Made by a program: the position numbers and the translations under genes. Of a stretch of DNA of 50,476 nt, positions 32,734 through 41,564 are shown piece after piece. A model generated the notes under the pieces. That model was not told the origin of the DNA, ran no database searches, and was given only the letters and a program-made list of their open reading frames with translations. Positions within the stretch are counted from its first letter, which is position 1; each line of letters starts with the position of its first letter. This DNA is from JAIQFL01 sp035295745. Its GTDB lineage: Bacteria; Acidobacteriota; Terriglobia; Bryobacterales; Bryobacteraceae. The DNA is taken from contig DATGIL010000063.1 in assembly GCA_035295745.1 (NCBI GenBank), positions 1 to 50,476 on the forward strand, given 5' to 3'.

Positions 32734-32979
32734 CTATTCCTTTTTCTTGAGCACTGCGTCGTTTTCCTGGATGAACTGCCGGATGTGGTCAGCCATTCCC
32801 AGGAGCTTGTCCCACTGCTCGCGATAAAGGGTGACGGGGAAACGTCCCAGCCCGTATACGGACAGCGCGCCCTTCTCGCTGACCTTTAGGGACATCGACC
32901 CGCGGGTGGGTTTCTTCAGTAATGCGTTCTCGGCTTTCAGCCGCTCAATTTCTAGTCTCAGCTCTTCTTCCGTCGGCAT
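32734..32979 (-). CDS. small coiled-coil protein of unknown function
   Basis: An 81-residue protein beginning MPTEEELRLEIERLKAENAL, a coiled coil, followed by a compact domain LKVSEKGALSVYGLGRFPVT and LYREQWDKLLGMADHIRQFI. The ordered C-terminal half (SVYGLGRFPVTLY) is recognisable in small conserved proteins from acidobacteria and cyanobacteria, of unknown function. The frame is open to 33057 but that would run past the divergent HAD start; the ATG at 32979 begins the coiled coil. It leads the small run with the SDR, hydrolase and TIGR03435-like genes. Confidence 0.7.
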   Translation of the reverse strand: MPTEEELRLEIERLKAENALLKKPTRGSMSLKVSEKGALSVYGLGRFPVTLYREQWDKLLGMADHIRQFIQENDAVLKKKE

Positions 32980-33037
32980 GGTGCTAGTTTCTTTGATACC
33001 ACAGATTTGGCGTGTTACGCTGAAAACAACCCCCGCC

Positions 33038-33658
33038 ATGCCGGAATTTGATGCCATTCTTTTCGATTTTGATGGGGTTCTCTGCGACAGCGAGCCGGTG
33101 CATTGGGCCTGCTGGGCAGGGGTCCTGGCGCCTATGGGCGTGACGCTCGAGTGGGAGTTTTATCGCGATCAGTGTATCGGCATCGACGATCGGGAGATGC
33201 TGCGAATGATGGCGTCGCGCTCCGATCCGCCTCGCGAGTGGGAACATCTGTGGGCTCAGTACCCCGCTAAGCGCGATCTTTTCCGGTCCAAGATGATGGA
33301 AGCTCCGCCGTTTCCCGCGGGTATCGCGCCGCTGTTAGATGGTCTGCGCGGCGAGTACAAGATGGCCGTGGTGACTTCCAGCGGGAGGCCCGAAATCGAA
33401 CCGATGCTCCGCAACGGCGGCCTCCTGGACTATTTCGACACGCTGGTTTGCGCGGGCGATGTGACCCGCCATAAGCCCGCACCCGATCCGTATTTGCTGG
33501 CCGCCGAGCGTCTGGGCGCGCGTACCGCGCTCGTGCTGGAGGACTCCGACGCGGGCATTGCCAGCGGGCGGGCCGCGGGCTTCGAAGTCTTGCCGGTCAA
33601 AAGCCCGGTAGAAGTGCCCAACCTCGTGACTGGGCGGCTCTCCCGCGCCGCGGTGTAA
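33038..33658 (+). CDS. HAD-superfamily hydrolase (beta-phosphoglucomutase-like)
   Basis: A 206-residue HAD protein: motif I ILFDFDGVLCDSEPVHW with nucleophile Asp10 and acid/base Asp12, motif II in AVVTSSGRPEIE, motif III Lys in THRKPAPDPYLLA-like RHKPAPDPY, and motif IV VLEDSDAGIASG. A helical cap lies between motifs I and II, as in phosphoglucomutase and phosphatase members. Substrate unknown. The open frame extends back to 32831 but only the ATG at 33038 precedes motif I at the usual distance. The ABC exporter begins 12 bases later. Confidence 0.9.
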   Translation: MPEFDAILFDFDGVLCDSEPVHWACWAGVLAPMGVTLEWEFYRDQCIGIDDREMLRMMASRSDPPREWEHLWAQYPAKRDLFRSKMMEAPPFPAGIAPLLDGLRGEYKMAVVTSSGRPEIEPMLRNGGLLDYFDTLVCAGDVTRHKPAPDPYLLAAERLGARTALVLEDSDAGIASGRAAGFEVLPVKSPVEVPNLVTGRLSRAAV

Positions 33659-33670
33659 CCTGTAACTAGA

Positions 33671-35554
33671 GTGTCACCATCCCAACCTAAGAAGAAAACC
33701 TCGGAGACCTTTCGCAGCGTATTGCCGTTGCTCAAAGAGCTGGTCATGCCGCGACGGGGAAAGCTTCTGTTCGGCTTTTGCCTGATGTTGATCAACCTGG
33801 GCGCCAGCATGATCCTGCCCGGGTCCACCAAGTTCCTGATCGACTACGTCATCGGGCAGAAGCACTACGACATGCTGAAGTGGCTGGTGCTCGCGGTCTT
33901 TGCGGCGACGATACTGCAAGGGGCCACGTCGTTCTCGCTAACCCAGCTGCTTTCGAAGGAAGCGCAGCGTCTGATCGCGGAGTTGCGCCGCAAGGTGCAG
34001 GTTCATGTCGGCAGACTGCCAGTGGCCTACTACGATGCCACCAAGAGCGGAGCGCTGGTCTCGCGCATCATGAGCGACGTGGAGGGCGTGCGGAATCTCA
34101 TCGGCACGGGACTGATCGATTTCGTTGGCGGGATTCTGAAAGCGCTGCTGTCCCTGGTCATACTGCTGCGCACCAGTGCTCTGATGACCGGGCTTGCACT
34201 GTTGTTCATCACGATTTTTGCGCTGAGCTTGAGCCAGGCATTTAAACGGATCCGCCCGATTTTCCGCGAGCGAGGGAAGATCAATGCGGAAGTGCAGGGC
34301 CGGCTCACCGAGTCGTTGGCTGGTGTGCGTGTGGTGAAGGGCTATCATGCCGAGGCCGAAGAAGCGCGGGTCTTCTCGGGCGGAGTGCAGCGATTGCTGG
34401 ACAACGTACTTCGATCGCTGACCGCGATTTCGTTAATGAGCTTGTCCGCCACTTCGCTGATGGGAATCGTTGGCGGGACAGTCATGTTCATCGGTGCGCG
34501 CCAGATTATCGCGGGCACGCTCACGGTCGGCGAGTTCATGATGTTCACGATGTTTCTGGCGATGCTGGTGGCTCCCATGTTCCAGGTGGTGGGGATCGGC
34601 ACGCAGTTGACAGAAGCGTTGGCCGGGTTGGATCGCACGCAGGAAGTGCTGAGCGAACGGCCGGAAGACGAGGATCCGCGCCGCAAGGTAATCATGGACT
34701 CCATTCGCGGGGATGTGAGTTTCGAGAACGTGAGCTTCGCATACGATCCGGGCAAGCCTGTACTGCACGAGGTGAGCTTCGAGTCGTCACCGGGTACCGT
34801 GACGGCGTTAGTGGGTCCATCCGGGTCCGGGAAGTCAACCATCATCAGCCTGATCGCGGCCTTCCATGAGCCGGGCTCGGGTACGATTCGGGTGGATGGC
34901 ACCGACCTGTCGACGATTCGTCTGGACTCGTATCGCACACAACTCGGCGTGGTGTTGCAGGACACGTTCCTCTTCGATGGTACGATTCGCGAGAATGTGG
35001 GTTTCGCGCGTCCCGCGGCGAGCGAGCAGCAGGTGCTTGAGGCGTGCCGTATCGCGCGTGTGGACGAGTTTGCCGAGCGCTTCGAGAAGAAGTACGACAC
35101 GATCGTGGGAGAGCGCGGGGTGAAGCTCTCGGGAGGCCAGAGGCAGCGCGTTTCGATCGCGCGCGCGATTCTGGCGAATCCGCGAATTCTGATTCTGGAC
35201 GAGGCGACGTCGAGTCTCGATTCGGAATCGGAGGCGGCGATTCAGGAAGGTTTGGCGTACCTGATGAAGGGGCGCACGACGTTCGTGATCGCGCATCGGC
35301 TGTCGACGATTCGGCGAGCAGAGCAAATTCTGGTGGTGGAAGACGGGAGGATCGTCGAGCGAGGCACGCACGAGTCGCTCTACGATTATCACGGACGATA
35401 CTACGATCTGTACACGCGCCAGCACGGCATCGACGCGAATCTTTTTCTGGCGCCGGGGGAGGGGGATAAGGTGCCGGAGTCCCAGGGTAAGGCGGGCATG
35501 GCCGGCATCGCAGCCCCCACGGCGGCGTCGCTCCTGCGCGGCGGTACGGTGTAA
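33671..35554 (+). CDS. MsbA-like ABC exporter (fused permease and ATPase)
   Basis: A 627-residue half-transporter with six membrane helices (about 30-320) and an ATPase domain: Walker A GPSGSGKST (382-390), Q-loop GVVLQDTFLFDGTIREN, signature LSGGQRQR (about 487-494) and Walker B ILILDEATSSLDSES. It works as a homodimer that exports lipids, peptides or drugs; MsbA-type lipid flipping is only one option. The start codon is GTG at 33671. The C-terminal 50 residues after the H-loop are an unusual Gly/Pro/Ala-rich tail. It is likely co-transcribed with the HAD gene. Confidence 0.9.
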   Translation: MSPSQPKKKTSETFRSVLPLLKELVMPRRGKLLFGFCLMLINLGASMILPGSTKFLIDYVIGQKHYDMLKWLVLAVFAATILQGATSFSLTQLLSKEAQRLIAELRRKVQVHVGRLPVAYYDATKSGALVSRIMSDVEGVRNLIGTGLIDFVGGILKALLSLVILLRTSALMTGLALLFITIFALSLSQAFKRIRPIFRERGKINAEVQGRLTESLAGVRVVKGYHAEAEEARVFSGGVQRLLDNVLRSLTAISLMSLSATSLMGIVGGTVMFIGARQIIAGTLTVGEFMMFTMFLAMLVAPMFQVVGIGTQLTEALAGLDRTQEVLSERPEDEDPRRKVIMDSIRGDVSFENVSFAYDPGKPVLHEVSFESSPGTVTALVGPSGSGKSTIISLIAAFHEPGSGTIRVDGTDLSTIRLDSYRTQLGVVLQDTFLFDGTIRENVGFARPAASEQQVLEACRIARVDEFAERFEKKYDTIVGERGVKLSGGQRQRVSIARAILANPRILILDEATSSLDSESEAAIQEGLAYLMKGRTTFVIAHRLSTIRRAEQILVVEDGRIVERGTHESLYDYHGRYYDLYTRQHGIDANLFLAPGEGDKVPESQGKAGMAGIAAPTAASLLRGGTV

Positions 35555-35696
35555 TTCCACAATCGCGATTCCCAAGGGGATGGCCCGACACCATACCTGG
35601 CGGGAGAATCCTGGCGGCCTTGGTCCGCTGCGTGTGAACCTGATTGTTAAAACCGGATACTCAGTGTGAGTGTGAGGGTGAGAAGTTGTGAATAGT

Positions 35697-36115
35697 AGGG
35701 ACATTGCTTGCTGACGCGCGCGGCTCGCAAGCGCGCGACTCGAATCGCAAGCGCACGACTCGCAAGCGTACGTGTCGCGCGAACGTATTGGGGTAGGTTA
35801 CGAGCAGCGACCGTGAGACGCTGTGAAAATCCGACTGTCCCACGTAGCGATGGGACATCGCTTGCTCACGCGCGCGGCTCGCAAGCGCGGGACTCGAATC
35901 GCAAGCGCACATATTGGGGTAGGTTAGGAGCAGCGACCGTGAGAAGCTGTGAAAATCCGACTGTCCCACGTAGCGATGGGCATCGCTTGCTCACGCGCGC
36001 GGCTCGCAAGCGCGCGACTCGAATCGCAAGCGCGAGAATCGCAAGCGCGGGACTCGAATCGCAAGCGCACATATCGCGCGAACGTGATGGGTAGGTCACG
36101 AGTCACGACCGCGAG
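35697..36115 (+). repeat. R2 repeat cluster (three units)
   Basis: This block fills most of a 707-bp gene-free stretch (35555-36261). The words CATTGCTTGCTGACGCGCGC or CATCGCTTGCTCACGCGCGC begin at 35702, 35856 and 35981; CTGTGAAAATCCGACTGTCC occurs at 35821 and 35947, exactly 126 bp apart. Inside each unit a shorter motif, CTCGAATCGCAAGCGC or CTCGCAAGCGC, is repeated one to three times, and the units end with TATTGGGGTAGGTTACGAGC-like and GACCGTGAG segments. Apparent ORFs on both strands are translations of the repeat. 35555-35696 shows no gene or repeat that I recognise. Confidence 0.85.
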
Positions 36116-36133
36116 GGGGGTGTTCTCGCCACA

Positions 36134-36151
36134 AAATACGAGACCGTATTT
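36134..36151. other. perfect short hairpin in the repeat block
   Basis: AAATACG-AGAC-CGTATTT, perfect 7-bp arms with a 4-base loop, just after the R2 cluster and 110 bp beyond the GH88 stop codon. There is no clear T-run, so a terminator role for the GH88 gene is uncertain. The remaining 36152-36261 holds nothing I can name. Confidence 0.4.
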
Positions 36152-36261
36152 CTGAAACGGTGTACTTAGCCAAGTTCAGCCAGACTCCGGAGCTTTGTGC
36201 ACTCGGTCACTGCTTGTTGATGCGGGGACAAAGGATGGCGTTGGATTCGCCGGAATTCCCA

Positions 36262-37572
36262 CTACGGCCAGAACTTGAGGTACGGCGCTCGTTCGACCAG
36301 GCGCAGCAGATATAGGGCGACCTCGCGGGCGTGATAGTCGCCCCACATTGAGGACTCGCCGGCGGCCGCGCACCAGCCGTTCGGACGATGATATACCGAG
36401 TGCAGAATCAAACCCTGATGCGTGGAAGCTGTGCTGAGATATGGTTCCGCAAACAGAGTATCGCAGACCGTCAGGCCGGCCTGCCAGTATCGCTCGTCTT
36501 TCAAATGCCGTCCCAGCCGCAGTAATCCCTGCGCGCCAATCGCCGCTGCCGAGCTGTCGACCGGCTCGTACGGATTCATCGGATCGGCAGCCCGTCCCCG
36601 CCAATCGCCCAGTTGTGCCAGGCCGGGGGCTCCCGTGTCCCAGTAGGGAATCCCATCGGGTGGCGTATTCTCGAGATAGAAATCGCATGTCGCGCGCGCA
36701 GCTTTCTCGAATTCCGGCGGCGCCGCGGGCAGTCCCTCGCCGCTCGCGAAGAACTCCAGCAGCTCGGCGAATCCGCACATCGCCCATGCCAGTCCGCGCG
36801 TCCAAGTGCTGAAGGGCGAGTATCCCTGCTGCGAGTTGGGGCAGCGGTAGTTGCCGTCATTCGTGTTGAAGACGCTCTCGTGTGCCACCCGTCCCCGGAT
36901 GTCGTAAGCGTCGCGACCTTCGCCGTAATACACGGCGAATTGCGCCGTCGCACGAGCATGCTCGATTGCGCGATCCAGCAGCGAGATCCTGCGATCATTC
37001 TCGCCCATCAGTATGTGGCCCAGCCGATGGCTCACCAGCAGCGCTCGCAGCGTTCGAATGGTATCCACAAACAGGGAGTGCGGTCCATTGAACGAATAGA
37101 TGTACCCACCGCCATTGGCCGTCCGCGACCAGCGCATGGCCTGCACCGCTCCGGAGCATTTCAACGCAAGTTCGTAAAACCGCCGCTCCCAAGGGTCCTC
37201 GGCGATGCGGCCTTCGGACATCAGACGCAGGAGGTTCCCATAGGTGCTCACATTGTTGAATCCGTGATCGTGGACGCCGATATGCGTCACGTGCGGCGCC
37301 ATCAGCGATACAGTCCGCTCGCGTCCGATCTCGAGGAACTCCCGCTCGCCCGTGGCGTCGAACTGCAAAATCGCGGAGCCGAATTGAAAACCCTGTGTCC
37401 ACTCGGTCCATCCGCGACTGGTATAACGTCCATCAGCGGTGAAGACCGGCGCGCCTTGGGATGGCGCCCAGGATTGCTCAATCGAGCGGATCTTGGCGGC
37501 CGACAATTCAAACAGACGTCGTATTTTCGGTTCGAGCTTCTCCGGCGTGAGATCGGTGCGTGAAGAAATCAT
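36262..37572 (-). CDS. GH88-family unsaturated glucuronyl/galacturonyl hydrolase-like protein
   Basis: A 436-residue (alpha/alpha)6-barrel protein. GH88 marks: GVHDHGFNNVSTYG with probable catalytic Asp102, PHSLFVDTIRTLRALLVSHR with Asp170, FSTWTRGLAWAMCGFAELLE, DGIPYWDTGAP, DSSAAAIGAQGLLRLG and the C-terminal ESSMWGDYHAREVALYLL. Such enzymes remove unsaturated uronic acids from oligosaccharides made by polysaccharide lyases. There is no signal peptide, so it acts in the cytoplasm. It follows the GH36 gene by 16 bp, implying joint action on plant or microbial polysaccharide fragments. Confidence 0.85.
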   Translation of the reverse strand: MISSRTDLTPEKLEPKIRRLFELSAAKIRSIEQSWAPSQGAPVFTADGRYTSRGWTEWTQGFQFGSAILQFDATGEREFLEIGRERTVSLMAPHVTHIGVHDHGFNNVSTYGNLLRLMSEGRIAEDPWERRFYELALKCSGAVQAMRWSRTANGGGYIYSFNGPHSLFVDTIRTLRALLVSHRLGHILMGENDRRISLLDRAIEHARATAQFAVYYGEGRDAYDIRGRVAHESVFNTNDGNYRCPNSQQGYSPFSTWTRGLAWAMCGFAELLEFFASGEGLPAAPPEFEKAARATCDFYLENTPPDGIPYWDTGAPGLAQLGDWRGRAADPMNPYEPVDSSAAAIGAQGLLRLGRHLKDERYWQAGLTVCDTLFAEPYLSTASTHQGLILHSVYHRPNGWCAAAGESSMWGDYHAREVALYLLRLVERAPYLKFWP

Positions 37573-37588
37573 TCCTTCCGATCTTACG

Positions 37589-39775
37589 TCACTGCCGTTC
37601 CAGAATCATCGCCGTCGAATCGAAATCGCCGCGCAGATTTACGTTGAGGCCCGCCCGCATCAAATAGGCGCCGCTCATTTCCTGCTGCCGGTCCGTCAGC
37701 TTTCCGTCCAGCGCTTCCACCTTATAGACGGCGCGCTCATCCAGACCGCGAGGATAGATCACGGGCGCCGCCGTGTTGTACTCCTGCGAGTGCCGGAAGG
37801 CGAAGACCACCGCCTGCTTGCCATCCGCCGCCACGTATTCGTTCACCGTGACATCGTTGGTGCGAGGCGATGCGAGGCGGTACAACTCTCCGGTCTGTAC
37901 CGTGGAGCGAATGCGCTTGTAGAGCGCGATCATGCGCGTTGCCAGATTGGAATCCTGCTCGGTCCATTTGTTCAGATTGGCGCCGATTCCCAAAGCGCCC
38001 TGCATCGCCGTCAAGAAGCGGAACGTCAGTGGAGTGCTGCGCCCGTTCATATTCGGCACATCGGTTACCCAGGCCGACATGATCTTCGGGGCATACACTT
38101 GCGAGAAGCCCTCCTGGATGCGGAGACGGTCGAAGGCTTCGGTATTGTCGGAGGGCCACACCTCCTCCACACGATGGAGGATGCCGAGGTCGACGCGTCC
38201 GCCACCTCCCGAGCAGGATTCGATCTCCAGCTTGGGATGCCGTGCCCGCAGACGATCGATGATCTCGTACAGGTTGCGGACGTAGTCCACCCAAAGCTTC
38301 CGCTGGTCTGCAGGCGCCAGCTCCGGCCACCCGGGCTCGGAGACGGCACGGTTCATGTCCCACTTGAAGTATCGAATGTTGTACTCCCCGGCCAATTTGT
38401 CGAGGACGCTGAAGATGTACTCTTTCACGTCGGTACGCGCCAGGTTCAGCACCATCTGATTCCGCAGTTCGCTCTTGGGACGGTCTGGGAAATGGATCAC
38501 CCACTCGGGATGCTGTCGATAGAGGTCGCTATCGGCATTTACCATTTCCGGCTCGACCCAAAGCCCGAAATCCATGCCGAGACTGTTGACATTGTCGATC
38601 AGGCCTTTCAATCCTTGCGGGAACTTCTGCGGGTTGACGAACCAGTCTCCCAGGCCGGCGCGGTCGTTGTTCCGCTTTCCGAACCAACCGTCATCCATCA
38701 CGAAGAGTTCCACGCCAAGCTTAGCCGCTTTGGCGGCGAGTTCCTTCTGTCCGGCCTCGTTCACGTTGAAGGTGGTCGCTTCCCAGGAGTTGTAGAGCAC
38801 CGGCCGGACGCGTGACTCCTTGCCGCCGGGAAGAATTTCCTCGCGTTCGAAGCGATGCATGGTGCGTGAGGCGCCGCCGAAGCCGCTCTCCGAGAATCCC
38901 GCGTAGAACAGCGGTGTCTCGAGCGTCTCGCCGGGCTTCAGCGGATAGGCGAAGTCGAAAGTATTGAAGCCGCCGGTGACACGGACCTGGCGATAGGGAG
39001 TCTGCTCCACGGTGATGCGCCAGTTGCCGCTCCAGGCCAGCGCCCCGAACCATACACGGCCGCTCTCTTCGCCGGCATCGCCATGATCGATCGCGAACCA
39101 CGGATTGAAGTTGTGCCCGGTATGTCCCTTTCGGCTCTCGAGGATCTTCGTCCCTTCATGAATCGGCTCGCGATTCAGTTGCGTCTCGGCGGCCCAGCGG
39201 CCCGAAAGGTAGGTGAGTTGGTAACCCTCTCCGGGCGGCAGATACCAGGCGGCCGATTGCGCGCTCTCGACGGTCAGGGCGCGCGAGGTCGCATTGCGAA
39301 CAGTGGCGTTGCGCCGCACGATGCCATGTTCCGGATATACCGTGTAGTGCAATGTGACCTCGATCGGATCGCGGATATCCTTCAGGCTGATATCGAGATC
39401 GTTGCCCTGGATGCGGTGCGACCAATACTTGAGAACAAGATCGCGGTCGCCATCGTCGCGAGTGATCTTGAGTGCGGGCTCGTAATATCGGGTGCCGCCC
39501 CATCCTGGGAACTCCTCGTTCTCAATCATCTGGCGAGGATCGAACGAGGAGATGTCGCGGCGCGGGAGCGGCGCCGGCAAATCGTCGATTCTCCAGAGAG
39601 GAGCGCCCCAGTAGAGATGGCGCAGAGCCCCGTCGGCGGCGACTCCCAAAGCGTAAGAGCTTTGCCGCGTGGTCAATAGGAAGACTTTGCGCGACTCGGA
39701 GTATTGGATGGTCTGGCCGTAGAGCGAGACTGCTGATACCAGCACCAGTGGAATAAGAGCCGCCATACGATTCAT
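37589..39775 (-). CDS. exported GH36-family alpha-galactosidase
   Basis: A 728-residue protein with a signal peptide (MNRMAALIPLVLVSAVSLYG, cleavage near GQT), an N-terminal beta-sandwich (about 25-320), a TIM barrel and a C-terminal beta domain. GH36 catalytic motifs are present: nucleophile Asp473 in YFKWDMNR, acid/base Asp543 in VWPSDNTE, plus VMDDGWFGKRN, LWVEPEMVN and ESCSGGGGRVDLG. It removes alpha-linked galactose from oligosaccharides and galactomannans. The frame remains open to 39997, but the signal peptide fixes the start at 39775. It is upstream of the GH88 gene in the same operon. Confidence 0.92.
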   Translation of the reverse strand: MNRMAALIPLVLVSAVSLYGQTIQYSESRKVFLLTTRQSSYALGVAADGALRHLYWGAPLWRIDDLPAPLPRRDISSFDPRQMIENEEFPGWGGTRYYEPALKITRDDGDRDLVLKYWSHRIQGNDLDISLKDIRDPIEVTLHYTVYPEHGIVRRNATVRNATSRALTVESAQSAAWYLPPGEGYQLTYLSGRWAAETQLNREPIHEGTKILESRKGHTGHNFNPWFAIDHGDAGEESGRVWFGALAWSGNWRITVEQTPYRQVRVTGGFNTFDFAYPLKPGETLETPLFYAGFSESGFGGASRTMHRFEREEILPGGKESRVRPVLYNSWEATTFNVNEAGQKELAAKAAKLGVELFVMDDGWFGKRNNDRAGLGDWFVNPQKFPQGLKGLIDNVNSLGMDFGLWVEPEMVNADSDLYRQHPEWVIHFPDRPKSELRNQMVLNLARTDVKEYIFSVLDKLAGEYNIRYFKWDMNRAVSEPGWPELAPADQRKLWVDYVRNLYEIIDRLRARHPKLEIESCSGGGGRVDLGILHRVEEVWPSDNTEAFDRLRIQEGFSQVYAPKIMSAWVTDVPNMNGRSTPLTFRFLTAMQGALGIGANLNKWTEQDSNLATRMIALYKRIRSTVQTGELYRLASPRTNDVTVNEYVAADGKQAVVFAFRHSQEYNTAAPVIYPRGLDERAVYKVEALDGKLTDRQQEMSGAYLMRAGLNVNLRGDFDSTAMILERQ

Positions 39776-39844
39776 GATGGTCTTCAGTATATCTCGTTGA
39801 TTCGAGGCATCATGATGACCGGTAGGTGATGCTATGACGCCTTC

Positions 39845-40108
39845 ATGAGAACCACGGTGACGCTGGAGCCGGACGTGGAACGGGCATTGAAGGCGGCGGT
39901 CCGCGAGCGCGGCGTCTCCTTCAAGCAGGCCCTGAACGAGGCTGTGCGTGCCGGATTGGCGCACCCGAGGCGAGGAATGAAGGCGCGATTCGTGCAAAAA
40001 ACCTATTCGCTAGGAGCCGAGCAAAATTTCCGCTGGGATAAGGCACTGGCGGCCGCCGAAGTACTGGAAGACGAGGAGCTGATTCGTAAGCTTTCTCTCG
40101 GCAAATGA
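39845..40108 (+). CDS. VapB-like antitoxin
   Basis: An 87-residue protein. The first 40 residues (MRTTVTLEPDVERALKAAVR, then SFKQALNEAVRAGL) are a ribbon-helix-helix DNA-binding domain; the tail (FRWDKALAAAEVLEDEELIR) is of the kind that wraps a PIN toxin. It overlaps the toxin gene by four bases (ATGA), the usual antitoxin-first order. Since the partner toxin is internally deleted, this may now be an orphan antitoxin. Confidence 0.82.
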   Translation: MRTTVTLEPDVERALKAAVRERGVSFKQALNEAVRAGLAHPRRGMKARFVQKTYSLGAEQNFRWDKALAAAEVLEDEELIRKLSLGK

Positions 40109-40364
40109 TTATTCCAGATGCCAGTCTGTTGCTGTATGCGGCCAACAGAGATGCCAGGCAGCATGCCAAGGCGAAGCGGCGGCTGGAGGACAGCCTCTCG
40201 GGACCGCAAACGGTCGGACTGGCATGGAACGTTGTTCTCGCGATACTACGCCTTACAACCAAGCCCGGAGTCTTCCGGCATCCGCTTCGAACGCCGAACT
40301 CTGTTCCAGCGATAACGATTTCGCTCGTTTTACCGGCCTGAAGTGGCGCAGTCCACTCGCGTGA
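40105..40364 (+). pseudogene. VapC-like PIN-domain toxin with internal deletion and frameshift
   Basis: The N-terminal 60 residues (MIIPDASLLLYAANRDARQH to VLAILRLTTKPGVFRHPL) are a normal PIN-toxin start with catalytic Asp5. The frame then runs into an unrelated tail and stops at 40341. In another frame, from 40293 to the TGA at 40362-40364, the C-terminal end of the same family is intact (AELCSSDNDFARFTGLKWRS, then PLA). The middle of the protein, which should carry the other PIN acidic residues (typically in a TDAHLAALA segment), is missing. A full gene would need about 140 codons; only about 86 remain. The call is a deletion of about 150 bp that also shifts the frame, so the toxin should be inactive. 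Confidence 0.85.
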
Positions 40365-40365
40365 T

Positions 40366-41556
40366 TTACGCGGGGTGCCGCCACATTCCGATCACGGCAT
40401 TCAGAATCACCGCTGCCATGCCTACGGGGATGGCGATCTTCCAGCCGATGTCCATGAGCTGGTCGTATCGGAAACGAGGAAAAGTGCCGCGGAACCAGAT
40501 CATCAGGTAAATGATGCTTGATACCTTCAGCAGGAACCAGAACAATCCGATTACCGCGTGATTCACGATCGGGATCGCGAACAACAGTCCAAGGCCCACC
40601 AGAAGCAGGATGCAGAGAATGAGTACCTTCTGCTGGATCGGGTCCTTGAGCCTCTTCACCAGCGGGAACGACAAAATGCCGGAGCCCACGAAGAGGACCA
40701 CCGGAAATACCATGTTGAGCGGAATATCCAGCCAGCCGATGCTCGGGAAAGGGCGCAGCCAGCCGCCCCAAAAGAGCGTGACCGCGACCGCGGATACAAC
40801 GAAGATGTTGGCATATTCCGCCAGGAAGTAAAGCGCCCAGCGGAAGCCGCTATATTCGGTGTGGAACCCGGCCACCAACTCCGATTCAGCTTCGGGAAGA
40901 TCGAAGGGGGCGCGATTGGTTTCGGCAGTCGCGGCGATGATGTACACCGCGAAAGGAATGAGCATGAAGCCGAAATTGTCGAAGACGAACCAGATCCCGC
41001 CTTTTTGCTGTGCGAGCACAATATCGCTCATCTTCAAAGTGCCGGCCACCATGACACCCGATACCAGCGCAAACGACAAGGCGACTTCGTAGCTGACCAG
41101 TTGTGCCGCGCTGCGCAACGCGCCGAGCAGGGGATAGTGGCTGTTGGACGACCAGCCGCCCAGGATAATTCCAAGAATGCCCACTGCCGACGTCGCTGAA
41201 ATTACCAGCAAGCCCACGTTCACATCCGCCGCCACGTAGATGTTTTGTGCAAAGGGCAGTACCGCGAAGGCTGTCAATCCGGTAAAGGTAGAAATCACCG
41301 GCGCAAACCAGAACAGCGCTTTATCTGCCTCCGTGGGGATGATGTCTTCCTTCAACATCAACTTCAAGGCGTCAGCGATGGGCTGGAGCAAACCATGCGG
41401 TCCCACGCGCATGGGGCCCAGGCGCACCTGAAAATCCGCCAGGACCTTGCGCTCCACCAGGACGATATACCCGGCCACCAGCGGAAACAGCGCGATGATC
41501 ACCAGGGTCACCAGGAGCGGGGCGAGCAGCGGATAATTTGCAAAAAGAGTGGCCAT
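40366..41556 (-). CDS. nuoH: NADH-quinone oxidoreductase subunit H
   Basis: A 396-residue membrane protein with about eight helices. NuoH motifs: VLVERKVLADFQVRLGPMRV, GPHGLLQPIADALKLMLKED, AETNRAPFDLPEAESELVAG and FHTEYSGFRWALYFLAEYAN, which line the quinone-access channel. It links the hydrophilic arm to the proton-pumping arm of complex I. It is the last gene of this nuo cluster, after nuoN (eight-base gap), whereas nuoH is usually between nuoG and nuoI. Confidence 0.97.
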   Translation of the reverse strand: MATLFANYPLLAPLLVTLVIIALFPLVAGYIVLVERKVLADFQVRLGPMRVGPHGLLQPIADALKLMLKEDIIPTEADKALFWFAPVISTFTGLTAFAVLPFAQNIYVAADVNVGLLVISATSAVGILGIILGGWSSNSHYPLLGALRSAAQLVSYEVALSFALVSGVMVAGTLKMSDIVLAQQKGGIWFVFDNFGFMLIPFAVYIIAATAETNRAPFDLPEAESELVAGFHTEYSGFRWALYFLAEYANIFVVSAVAVTLFWGGWLRPFPSIGWLDIPLNMVFPVVLFVGSGILSFPLVKRLKDPIQQKVLILCILLLVGLGLLFAIPIVNHAVIGLFWFLLKVSSIIYLMIWFRGTFPRFRYDQLMDIGWKIAIPVGMAAVILNAVIGMWRHPA

Positions 41557-41564
41557 ATTCTCTT

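Noticed and set aside
35697..36115. CRISPR array
   Set aside because: Repeat units differ in length (about 154 and 126 bp period), inner parts also repeat, and there are no uniform spacers; no cas genes are present.
35708..36155. Arg/Ser/Ala-rich frames on both strands at 35.7-36.1 kb
   Set aside because: Translations of the R2 repeat units; no start signals, no motif.
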